This document shows positions 1-5,847 of a stretch of 8,707 bases of DNA, in pieces. Origin of the DNA: Gammaproteobacteria bacterium (GTDB lineage: Bacteria > Pseudomonadota > Gammaproteobacteria > Eutrophobiales > Eutrophobiaceae); NCBI GenBank assembly GCA_016198885.1, contig JACQHV010000134.1, forward strand, positions 1 to 8,707, in the 5' to 3' direction. Within the stretch, counting starts at the first letter, position 1. Every line of letters starts with the position of its first letter. Both the position numbers and the translations under genes were made by a program. The notes under the pieces are model-generated. The model was not told the DNA's origin. It worked only from the letters and a program-made list of their open reading frames with translations, and searched no databases.

Positions 1-1104
1 ACCGGCAGCGGCGTCATGGTCACCGGCAGTCACAATGGTCCCGAATACAATGGTTTGAAGATCCTGCTCGGTGGGGAAACGCTTGCCGGAGATGCCATTC
101 AGTCAATTCGCAAACGTATTGAAGCAGGCGAGATATCCACAGGACAGGGGGAATTACAAACTGCAGACCTTACAGCGGATTATATCCGCCGGGCCAGTGA
201 GGATATTCCGGTTGCCCTGGGCGGCGCCTTCAAACTGGTCATCGATTGTGGCAACGGTGTTGCGGGCCAGATTGCACCTCAATTATACCGTGCACTGGGT
301 CATGATGTCGTGGAACTCTATTGTGATGTGGATGGAAAATTCCCCAATCATCACCCCGATCCGAGTCAGCCGGAAAATTTGCAGGCATTGATTACCAGGG
401 TCAGGGAAGAGAAAGCAGATCTCGGATTTGCCTTCGACGGTGATGGTGATCGTCTGGGCGTGGTCGATAGCGAAGGAAATATCATCTGGCCGGACCGTCA
501 ACTGATGTTGCTAGCGAAAGATGTGTTATCCCGGAATCAGGGAATGCCGGTCATATTTGATGTCAAATGCAGCCGCTATCTCAAGGCAATCATTGAACTC
601 AGTGGCGGTAAACCATTGATGTGGAAAACCGGTCATTCTTTGATTAAAGCCAAGATGAAGGAAATTAATGCGCCTTTGGCCGGCGAGATGAGCGGCCACA
701 TCTTTTTCAAAGAACGCTGGTATGGTTTTGATGATGCAGTGTATACAGGCGCGCGGTTACTTGAGATTCTGACAAAAAGCAGGAAAAAACCCGCTGAAGT
801 ATTTGCCGAATTACCCGGTGGTATGGCAACTCCGGAATTACGCATACCATTAGCTGAGAAATATCATGCCAAGTTTATGCAGGCCATGCTCAAGAAAATG
901 TCTTTTGCAGATGCGGAGATTACCGATATCGATGGTCTGCGTGTCGACTTTTCTGATGGCTGGGGGCTTGTCCGCCCTTCCAATACATCCCCCTGTCTGG
1001 TTGCGCGTTTTGAGGCTGAGGATGAAAAAGCACTGGCCAGAATACAATCCGAATTTCGCGGTCTGATACAATCGATTACGCCAGACTTGAAGCTGCCGTT
1101 CTGA
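1..1104 (+). CDS. algC: Phosphomannomutase/phosphoglucomutase (AlgC type), 5' truncated
   Basis: Interconverts hexose 1- and 6-phosphates in the cytosol, feeding GDP-mannose and UDP-glucose for surface polysaccharides. The reading frame is open from base 1, giving 367 residues. From memory, AlgC is about 463 residues with its phosphoserine near 108; here that serine is window residue 10, so about 97 N-terminal residues lie outside. Visible landmarks are the phosphoserine loop TGSHNGPEYNG (residues 8-18), the metal loop DGDGDR (146-151), the sugar-specificity loop GEMSGH (228-233) and the phosphate-binding loop RPSNTSP (325-331). These are the four functional loops of the alpha-D-phosphohexomutase fold, in order. 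The GEMSGH loop fits the bifunctional PMM/PGM subgroup. One oddity is Gly where the family signature has Pro after SHN. The gene precedes argB on the same strand. The family call is secure; the symbol rests on the Pseudomonas-like context. Confidence 0.93.
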   Translation, partial: TGSGVMVTGSHNGPEYNGLKILLGGETLAGDAIQSIRKRIEAGEISTGQGELQTADLTADYIRRASEDIPVALGGAFKLVIDCGNGVAGQIAPQLYRALGHDVVELYCDVDGKFPNHHPDPSQPENLQALITRVREEKADLGFAFDGDGDRLGVVDSEGNIIWPDRQLMLLAKDVLSRNQGMPVIFDVKCSRYLKAIIELSGGKPLMWKTGHSLIKAKMKEINAPLAGEMSGHIFFKERWYGFDDAVYTGARLLEILTKSRKKPAEVFAELPGGMATPELRIPLAEKYHAKFMQAMLKKMSFADAEITDIDGLRVDFSDGWGLVRPSNTSPCLVARFEAEDEKALARIQSEFRGLIQSITPDLKLPF

Positions 1105-1191
1105 TACGCTATCGCGCGTAATAATTTTCATAATGTTTTGTATAACTGATCACGGATTTAGTGATGGTTAAATATTGTCGAAACAAAAATA
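1105..1191 (+). other. algC-argB spacer
   Basis: This 87-base AT-rich gap separates the mutase stop from argB. It holds a TATAAC hexamer at 1141-1146 that could be a -10 box, but no convincing -35 lies 16-18 bases upstream. A small inverted repeat, ATCAC/GTGAT around a 7-base loop (about 1149-1165), has no T-run after it and does not look like a terminator. No clear Shine-Dalgarno stands before the argB ATG. Whether argB has its own promoter or reads through from algC cannot be settled by eye. Confidence 0.3.
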
Positions 1192-2097
1192 ATGGCCTCT
1201 GATTCAATAAATGCTGCAGGTATTGCCGAGGTATTGACTGAGGCATTGCCTTATATTCGACGCTTTAGTGGCAAGACTATGGTCATTAAATATGGCGGTA
1301 ATGCCATGTCGGACGAGAAACTGAAAACCGGTTTTGCCCGGGACGTAGTTTTGATGAAACTGGTCGGAATGAATCCGGTGGTTGTTCACGGTGGCGGCCC
1401 GCAGATCGGGGAATTATTAAAGCGCATTGGCAAGGAGAGCGAATTTGTTAATGGCATGCGCGTTACCGACAGTGAAACCATGGATATTGTAGAGATGGTA
1501 TTAGGAGGCCAGGTCAACAAGGAGATTGTTAATCTCATCAACAAAAACGGCGGTTCTGCCGTCGGCCTGACAGGCAAGGATGGTGATCTGATCCAGGCGC
1601 GGAAACTGGTTTTTACCCGTAACGATCCGGGCATGAAGGCACCTGAGATCATCGACATTGGCCACGTTGGCGAGGTGGCCAGTTTTGATACCGCTATTGT
1701 CGATATGCTGATACAGGGTGATTTTATCCCTGTGATTGCCCCCATTGGTGTGGGTGTTGATGGTCAATCTTATAACATCAATGCCGATCTCGTTGCTGGC
1801 AAACTCGCCGAGGTCCTTGGCGCAGAAAAACTGATTATTCTGACGAATACGGCAGGTTTGCTGGGTGATGACAGCAAGGTATTGACGGGTTTATCCGTTG
1901 CAGATGTTAATCGGTTAATCGATAAAGGTGTTATAACCGGGGGGATGCTTCCCAAGATTCGTTCCGCCCTGGATGCTGTTCATGCCGGCGTCAGGACAGC
2001 ACACATCATTGATGGACGTGTTGAACATGCTGTATTGCTGGAAATCTTTACCAATCAGGGCGTAGGCACCTTGATTCATGGCAGGGCCGCAAACTAG
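1192..2097 (+). CDS. argB: Acetylglutamate kinase
   Basis: Phosphorylates N-acetyl-L-glutamate with ATP, the second step of the acetylated arginine pathway, in the cytosol. The 301-residue length fits the family. Visible motifs of the amino acid kinase fold are VIKYGGNAM (31-39, with the phosphate-binding Lys33), HGGGPQI (66-72), GMRVTD (88-93), YNINADLVAG (194-203, substrate and ATP site) and ITGGMLPKI (248-256, Lys255). Before the first strand is an extra helix, residues about 8-26, matching the N-terminal helix that interlocks dimers into hexamers in arginine-inhibited enzymes such as those of Pseudomonas and Thermotoga. Feedback inhibition by arginine is therefore inferred. An in-frame stop at 1162-1164 and the absence of other upstream starts support the ATG at 1192. 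slmA follows by 18 bases. Confidence 0.97.
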   Translation: MASDSINAAGIAEVLTEALPYIRRFSGKTMVIKYGGNAMSDEKLKTGFARDVVLMKLVGMNPVVVHGGGPQIGELLKRIGKESEFVNGMRVTDSETMDIVEMVLGGQVNKEIVNLINKNGGSAVGLTGKDGDLIQARKLVFTRNDPGMKAPEIIDIGHVGEVASFDTAIVDMLIQGDFIPVIAPIGVGVDGQSYNINADLVAGKLAEVLGAEKLIILTNTAGLLGDDSKVLTGLSVADVNRLIDKGVITGGMLPKIRSALDAVHAGVRTAHIIDGRVEHAVLLEIFTNQGVGTLIHGRAAN

Positions 2098-2115
2098 CAT
2101 GTATTTTACGACCTG

Positions 2116-2703
2116 ATGAACACAACGAGACCTAATCGCCGGCAACAGATACTGGAAACCCTTGCCCGGGAACTGGAGACCAATCCGGGCACGCGTATTA
2201 CCACTGCCAGTCTGGCCAGGGCAGTAGGAGTATCTGAGGCCGCGTTATACAGACATTTCGCCAGCAAGGCCAAGATGTTTGAGGCCCTGATCGATTTTGC
2301 CGAGGGATCTGTATTTGGTTTAATCAATACCATTCTGTCACAGGAAAAAAATGCGATCTCACGTTGCGAGAAAATCGCACAGTTATTATTGGGTTTTTCC
2401 GAGCGCAATCCAGGAATAACACGTGTCTTATTGGGTGACGCCCTGGTGGGTGAAAATGAACGATTGCGTGTTCGCGTGGCGCAATTTTTTGAGCGTCTTG
2501 AAACACAATTCAAACAGGTATTGCGTGAAGCCAATTTGTCAAATGACACGAGGGCCGTAGCTACGATTGATGCCACGGCCAATCAGTTCTTGGTGATTAT
2601 AGAAGGCAAGATGAGTCAATATGCCCGCAGCGCATTTGAGAAAAAGCCCACTGCCTACTGGGAGGAACAGTGGGCTATTTTGAAAAAAAGTTTGTTCAGA
2701 TAA
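2116..2703 (+). CDS. slmA: Nucleoid occlusion factor SlmA (TetR fold)
   Basis: SlmA binds specific chromosomal sites and, when DNA-bound, antagonises FtsZ polymerisation, keeping division away from the nucleoid. The 195-residue protein has an N-terminal TetR-type helix-turn-helix at about residues 28-50, with the SlmA-typical string VGVSEAALYRHF (37-48) followed by MFEALIDF (54-61). The LLGFSERNPGITRVLLGDAL stretch (91-110) and FERLETQFKQVLRE (125-138) closely follow the E. coli SlmA pattern as I remember it, which separates it from generic TetR regulators. It starts 18 bases after argB with no obvious Shine-Dalgarno, so translational coupling or leaderless-like initiation is possible. Its last 20 or so codons also encode a strong hairpin that serves the opposing gene as a terminator. 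It converges on the DUF4124 gene with a 10-base gap between stops. Confidence 0.92.
   Translation: MNTTRPNRRQQILETLARELETNPGTRITTASLARAVGVSEAALYRHFASKAKMFEALIDFAEGSVFGLINTILSQEKNAISRCEKIAQLLLGFSERNPGITRVLLGDALVGENERLRVRVAQFFERLETQFKQVLREANLSNDTRAVATIDATANQFLVIIEGKMSQYARSAFEKKPTAYWEEQWAILKKSLFR
2641..2680 (-). terminator. Rho-independent terminator inside slmA 3' coding region
   Basis: A perfect 9-base inverted repeat, AGCCCACTG at 2645-2653 and CAGTGGGCT at 2668-2676, encloses a 14-base loop. Read on the minus strand, the GC-rich stem runs into five Ts and then CTC, the layout of an intrinsic terminator for the DUF4124 gene, whose stop lies about 37 bases upstream. On the plus strand the stem is followed only by ATTTTG, so it is at best a weak terminator there, and lies before the slmA stop. 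The same bases encode slmA residues of the motif PTAYWEEQWAI. Confidence 0.75.
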
Positions 2704-2713
2704 CGCTGCTTCC

Positions 2714-3343
2714 TTATTTTCCTGCTGACTTTAATTCGTTAAACCGTTCGATATCCTTGGCGTATGCTCCTTTGACAGCCTCCTGTTCTGCGCGTTTTTC
2801 AGTAATGAATGTATTATTATCGTTTATATGTCCGCGTAATTTTTCAATATCTTTTAACAAATCTTCCGGCGGTGCCTTGCCTGACCGTTCTTCTGTGGCG
2901 GCTTTTTCAACCCACTTGTCCAGATCCTGCTGCAACTTGTCGTTGCGTTTTTGAGCGAGGGAGATGGATGATTCAATTGCGGCAATCTTGCCGTCGCGCG
3001 CCATCTGTAAATCATCCACGCTGCTGAAGGTATCAAGTAATATCTGATCTTTTTTTGCCTGTTCAGCGGCTATGCGATCTTCTTCAGCCTTGATTGCGGC
3101 CAATTTCTTTTCCTCTTCAAGCTCCTCCTCGGTTTTGGCGCGTCCAGTTTCTTCAACTATCACACCTTGTTCACTGAGTTCCTGGTGTCCTGTCTGTGAA
3201 TATTCCGGAGGGACTCTGTCGCCACATTCCTTCACACCTTCTTTATTGGTCCAGCATTTGATGGCAGCTTGTGAATGCAAGGCAAACGTGATTGCAACCA
3301 AAGAAAATAATGTTATTAAAATGAGTCTTGTTGTTGATTTCAT
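2714..3343 (-). CDS. Exported DUF4124-type protein with long coiled coil
   Basis: Function unknown. The 209-residue product starts with a basic n-region and hydrophobic core (residues 1-24), then SQA before Ala27, a plausible signal peptidase I site, so it should act in the periplasm. Residues 27-48 resemble the DUF4124 domain, whose usual look is a YkW...G..hysD..P pattern; here it is KCWTNKEGVKECGDRVPP, with two cysteines (30, 40) where aromatics are common. The rest is Glu/Lys/Ala/Gln-rich and almost certainly alpha-helical, with coiled-coil character at about 68-150 and 160-205. I chose the ATG at 3343 rather than one eight codons upstream because AGGTG sits about 5 bases before it and the signal peptide then begins at MKSTTR. 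It lies downstream of pyrE on the same strand with a 97-base gap, and converges on slmA. Confidence 0.8.
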   Translation of the reverse strand: MKSTTRLILITLFSLVAITFALHSQAAIKCWTNKEGVKECGDRVPPEYSQTGHQELSEQGVIVEETGRAKTEEELEEEKKLAAIKAEEDRIAAEQAKKDQILLDTFSSVDDLQMARDGKIAAIESSISLAQKRNDKLQQDLDKWVEKAATEERSGKAPPEDLLKDIEKLRGHINDNNTFITEKRAEQEAVKGAYAKDIERFNELKSAGK

Positions 3344-3440
3344 AATGACACCTGAATTTCTGTACATGGTTTATGAATGATTATGGTTACAGAGTATAGT
3401 ACCAAATTCTGCCGCCTGGTTGCTGATATGCACATGAATA
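3344..3440 (-). promoter_or_regulatory. pyrE to DUF4124-gene spacer, possible weak promoter
   Basis: The 97-base gap between the pyrE stop and the DUF4124 gene contains, on the minus strand, TATACT (3395-3400) and CATAAT further downstream as candidate -10 boxes. Neither has a good -35 at proper distance. The AGGTG next to the ATG at 3343 is the clearest signal here and works as the ribosome binding site. No terminator hairpin with a T-run follows pyrE, so readthrough from pyrE is possible. Confidence 0.3.
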
Positions 3441-4082
3441 TTACACACCGTATTGTTTACGATACTGTCTGATCTTTTCAAGGTTTTCAGCCATATCCGG
3501 TCTCTTGTTCATATATTCAATAATATTGTCCAGCGTAATGACGCTTATGACATGGATTTCATGGCGTTGTTCCAGTTCCTGCACTGCAGAAAGCGCGCCA
3601 TTTCCCCGTTCCTGCCGGTCCATAGCCACTGCAACACCTACAGGTATGGCGCCTGCCCCCGAGATGATGTCGACGGCGATATTCACAGAGGTGCCGGCAG
3701 AGATGACATCATCAATGATCAGGACATTTCCTTGCGGTTTTGCGCCAAAAGTAATTCCACCCTCTCCATGATCCTTGGTTTCTTTTCGATTGAAGCTTAT
3801 GGGAAGATCACGATTGAAATGTTGCGCAAGGGCAATGGCAACAGCGGATGTCAATGGTATGCCCTTATAGGCCGGTCCGAACAACATATCGAAATCGATC
3901 CCCGAGGACTGTATAGCACTTGCATAATAACGGCCCAGCTGCGCGAGGGCACTGCCAGTGTTGAACAGGCCGCTGTTAAAAAAATAGGGGCTCTTGCGTC
4001 CGGACTTCAAGGTAAAGTCGCCAAAACACAGCGCCTTATTTGCGAAGGCAAACTTGATGAATTCGCTTTGATATTCCTGCAT
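3441..4082 (-). CDS. pyrE: Orotate phosphoribosyltransferase
   Basis: Joins orotate to PRPP giving orotidine 5'-monophosphate, the fifth step of pyrimidine synthesis, in the cytosol. The 213 residues match the usual enterobacterial and Pseudomonas length. Landmarks are GDFTLKSGRKSPYFFNSGLF (21-40), FGPAYKGIPL (68-77), the mobile catalytic loop RKETKDHGEGG (99-109) and the PRPP-binding motif VLIIDDVISAGTS (120-132). The C-terminal IRQYRKQYGV tail is typical. A sigma-70-like promoter lies just upstream, with its predicted start only about 10 bases before the ATG, leaving no room for the long leader attenuator known for E. coli pyrE. The gene is divergent from the exonuclease gene, matching the pyrE/crc pair of pseudomonads. 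Confidence 0.97.
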   Translation of the reverse strand: MQEYQSEFIKFAFANKALCFGDFTLKSGRKSPYFFNSGLFNTGSALAQLGRYYASAIQSSGIDFDMLFGPAYKGIPLTSAVAIALAQHFNRDLPISFNRKETKDHGEGGITFGAKPQGNVLIIDDVISAGTSVNIAVDIISGAGAIPVGVAVAMDRQERGNGALSAVQELEQRHEIHVISVITLDNIIEYMNKRPDMAENLEKIRQYRKQYGV

Positions 4083-4099
4083 ACGTGATACTCACATCA

Positions 4100-4127
4100 A
4101 TTATATTTAACCTGGCGAAGATGTTAA
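4100..4127 (-). promoter_or_regulatory. Predicted sigma-70 promoter of pyrE
   Basis: Read on the minus strand, TTAACA (forward 4122-4127) matches five of six bases of the -35 consensus. It is followed after 16 bases by a perfect TATAAT (forward 4100-4105). The predicted start falls near 4092, leaving a leader of roughly 10 bases before the ATG at 4082. A weak GTGAG lies in the leader. Confidence 0.6.
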
Positions 4128-4159
4128 AACTCAATACCTGCATTATCATAACCCACACA

Positions 4160-4181
4160 GCAACATTATTAATAATGATGC
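4160..4181. promoter_or_regulatory. 22-base near-perfect palindrome between pyrE and exonuclease gene
   Basis: The left arm GCAACATTATT (4160-4170) and right arm AATAATGATGC (4171-4181) are reverse complements in ten of eleven positions, and the inner 14 bases are fully palindromic. It sits in the divergent spacer, 33 bases upstream of the pyrE -35 and about 50 bases before the exonuclease start. This size, symmetry and place suit a dimeric regulator operator. A CATTAT half-like copy also begins at 4141, 23 bases from the one at 4164. The binding protein is unknown. Confidence 0.45.
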
Positions 4182-4232
4182 GTCATTTTTTTGTCTGAAA
4201 CATCACTTTGTTAAAAGGCAAGTATCAGCATA

Positions 4233-5006
4233 ATGAAAGTAATCACATTAAATACGAATGGAATACGTTCTGCTGAGCGCAAGGGATTTTATCAATGGAT
4301 GCTGAAACAGAATGCTGATGTCATTTGTATTCAGGAAACCAAGGCCCAGGTTGATCAATTGGACGAAGATATACTATCGCCGGGAAAGTATTTGGGGTTT
4401 TTTAACGAGGCCGGGAAGAAAGGTTACAGCGGCGTCGCCTTATATACACACAGGCAGCCTGATCGCATAGTGCGCAAGCTGGGATGGAAACTGGCAGATG
4501 AGGAGGGACGCTTTTTACAAGCGGACTTCGGCAGGTTGAGTGTGATCTCGATCTATCTTCCATCCGGGTCTTCAAGTGCAGAGAGGCAAGCCATCAAATT
4601 CGATTTTATGAATCGTTTCATGCCCATCCTGAAAAAAATGCGCAGGCACAAACGAAGCTATATTATTTGCGGTGACTGGAATATCGCTCATAAAAAAATT
4701 GACCTGAAAAACTGGCGGGGCAATCAGAAAAATTCAGGGTTTTTGCCGGAGGAACGGGCATGGATGGATGAGTTGTTCGATATTGTTGGCATGGTGGATG
4801 CCTTTCGTGTCGTTAATCAGAAGGATGATCAATATACATGGTGGTCGAACAGGGGACGGGCCTGGGCTAAAAATGTCGGATGGCGGATTGACTATCAGGT
4901 CATATCACCGAATCTGTGTGACAAGGTCTTAAGATCAGAAATCTATAAACATCAGCGTTTCTCTGATCATGCACCTTTGATTGTTGAATACGATCTTCCG
5001 TTTTAA
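4233..5006 (+). CDS. Exonuclease III family protein, Crc-like but catalytically intact
   Basis: Belongs to the endonuclease/exonuclease/phosphatase fold. Family members such as XthA cut at abasic sites and degrade 3' ends; Crc is a related protein that acts with Hfq in catabolite repression and has lost nuclease activity. All active-site residues of XthA as I recall them are present: Asn7, Glu35 (in QETK), Tyr108, Asp148 and Asn150 (in GDWNIAH), Asp220 (in RID), Asp245 and His246 (in SDHAP). Yet LPSG (109-112), KFDFM (122-126), ERAWMDELF (174-182) and the GWRIDYQV segment (216-223) look more like Pseudomonas Crc than E. coli XthA, and pyrE divergence is also the crc location. A DNA repair nuclease is the safest call. 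The start is preceded only by a distant AAAAGG, 14 bases away. Symbols xthA and crc are both possible, so none is given. Confidence 0.88.
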   Translation: MKVITLNTNGIRSAERKGFYQWMLKQNADVICIQETKAQVDQLDEDILSPGKYLGFFNEAGKKGYSGVALYTHRQPDRIVRKLGWKLADEEGRFLQADFGRLSVISIYLPSGSSSAERQAIKFDFMNRFMPILKKMRRHKRSYIICGDWNIAHKKIDLKNWRGNQKNSGFLPEERAWMDELFDIVGMVDAFRVVNQKDDQYTWWSNRGRAWAKNVGWRIDYQVISPNLCDKVLRSEIYKHQRFSDHAPLIVEYDLPF

Positions 5007-5020
5007 CAGAAGTGATTATG

Positions 5021-5230
5021 CTATCCTGTGCAGAACTGTTCCTGAAATGACAAGGAATAATCTGCACTTGCCCATTCCGGTGCGATTACAAAATTATATT
5101 TCAGGATTTCTTAATCGGAGACCACGGTTTCCGTGACGCAGTAAACAGTCTGATGTTCATCCACTTCACGAATCTGCAGTTCGCCTTAATGTTCATTCGA
5201 ATTTATCGCCATTCCTTCGGCCTGTGCTTT
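5021..5230 (-). pseudogene. Decayed DUF4426-family gene remnant downstream of metW
   Basis: One minus-strand frame of 70 codons reads as protein across two in-frame TAA stops (forward 5186-5188 and 5111-5113) and ends at TAG (5021-5023). Its pieces, GMAINSNEH, GELQIREVDEHQTVY and EILKYNFVIAP...YSLSFQEQFCTG, align without gaps to my memory of the DUF4426 C-terminal half (…tNl.gq..eL.FREV.e.daiYYla…eLrF.i.v.p…l.F.Q.fyt). The first stop replaces what is probably Gln (CAA), the second probably Glu (GAA), each a one-base change. The N-terminal half, with signal peptide, is missing: the remnant begins only 5 bases after the metW stop, so a deletion is likely. In Pseudomonas, as I recall, a DUF4426 gene follows metW, which supports this reading. 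Function of the family is unknown. Confidence 0.6.
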
Positions 5231-5235
5231 GATTA

Positions 5236-5847
5236 TTAATTAGCCTGATAGCGTCTGAACCGGTAAATAGCGATCTCGCCCAATAAATTGGGAAACAAAC
5301 GCATGCCCAGATTGCTGCGATGGGCGTAGTCAACTGTGGTACATTGCAATATCTCTATGTTGACTTTACGGCATAAAGATTCGAAATCTTTGAGGGTGCA
5401 CATATGAATATTGGGGGTGTTATACCATTCATATGGCAAAGTCCGAGACTTGGGCATCATGCCTTTCAACGCAATCTGCAAGCGGCATTTCCAGTGCCCC
5501 ATATTGGGAAAGGTCACGATCCCTTCCCGGCCGATACGGAGCATATCATTCAACAACCTGTCTGGATAGCGAATCGCCTGCAGTGTCTGCGTCATAATCA
5601 CATAGTCAAAAGATTCTTCATCAAATTCAGACAGTCCGGCGTCCAGGTCAGTCTGTATTACATTGACGCCGGAGGCGATGCATTTCACGATATTTTCTTC
5701 ATCTATTTCCAGGCCATAACCCCATACATCACACTTTTGTTGCAAGTGAGCCATCATTGTCCCGTCACCACAACCAAGATCGAGGACACGTGATCCCGGC
5801 TTGATCCATTCCGCGATCAGTGCCTGGTCAGTGCGCAGTTCTGTCAC
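5236..5847 (-). CDS. metW: Methionine biosynthesis protein MetW
   Basis: A small Rossmann-fold protein of the class I methyltransferase superfamily, 203 residues, that works with MetX in homoserine acylation for methionine synthesis; its exact chemistry is not firmly established. Motif I VLDLGCGDG (21-29), the acidic GLEID (45-49), the VIMTQTLQAIRYPDR segment (83-97), TFPNMGHWK (112-120) and YNTPNIH (about 141-148) match the MetW family closely. The start is GTG, and its GTGA overlaps the metX stop by 4 bases, so translation is very likely coupled. A GGAG lies about 10 bases upstream inside metX. The only thing left downstream is a pseudogene. Confidence 0.93.
   Translation of the reverse strand: MTELRTDQALIAEWIKPGSRVLDLGCGDGTMMAHLQQKCDVWGYGLEIDEENIVKCIASGVNVIQTDLDAGLSEFDEESFDYVIMTQTLQAIRYPDRLLNDMLRIGREGIVTFPNMGHWKCRLQIALKGMMPKSRTLPYEWYNTPNIHMCTLKDFESLCRKVNIEILQCTTVDYAHRSNLGMRLFPNLLGEIAIYRFRRYQAN

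Noticed and set aside
1175..1191. TGTCG followed by an A-rich stretch before argB as an ArgR half-site
   Set aside because: Only one short partial match to the Pseudomonas ArgR half-site as I remember it, without a second half at the right spacing.
3344..3367. Alternative start of the DUF4124 gene at 3367, eight codons upstream
   Set aside because: The extra residues MYRNSGVI precede an ideal signal peptide start, and the AGGTG ribosome binding site is correctly spaced only for the ATG at 3343.
3453..4088. Long plus-strand open frame of 211 codons opposite pyrE
   Set aside because: It is the antisense shadow of pyrE: no family-like motifs, no ribosome binding site, and the minus-strand protein is unmistakable.
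4171..4192. AATGA/TCATT hairpin followed by seven Ts as a plus-strand terminator
   Set aside because: The stem is only five AT-rich pairs and no plus-strand gene lies upstream to be terminated; it overlaps the stronger palindrome.
4995..5012. CTTCCG/CAGAAG inverted repeat around the exonuclease stop codon as a terminator
   Set aside because: The six-base stem has a mismatch on the plus strand and no T-run follows on either side.
5123..5135. CACGG/CCGTG hairpin in the metW-distal region
   Set aside because: Five pairs with a 3-base loop and no T-run; it lies within the DUF4426-like remnant and is explained by its coding past.
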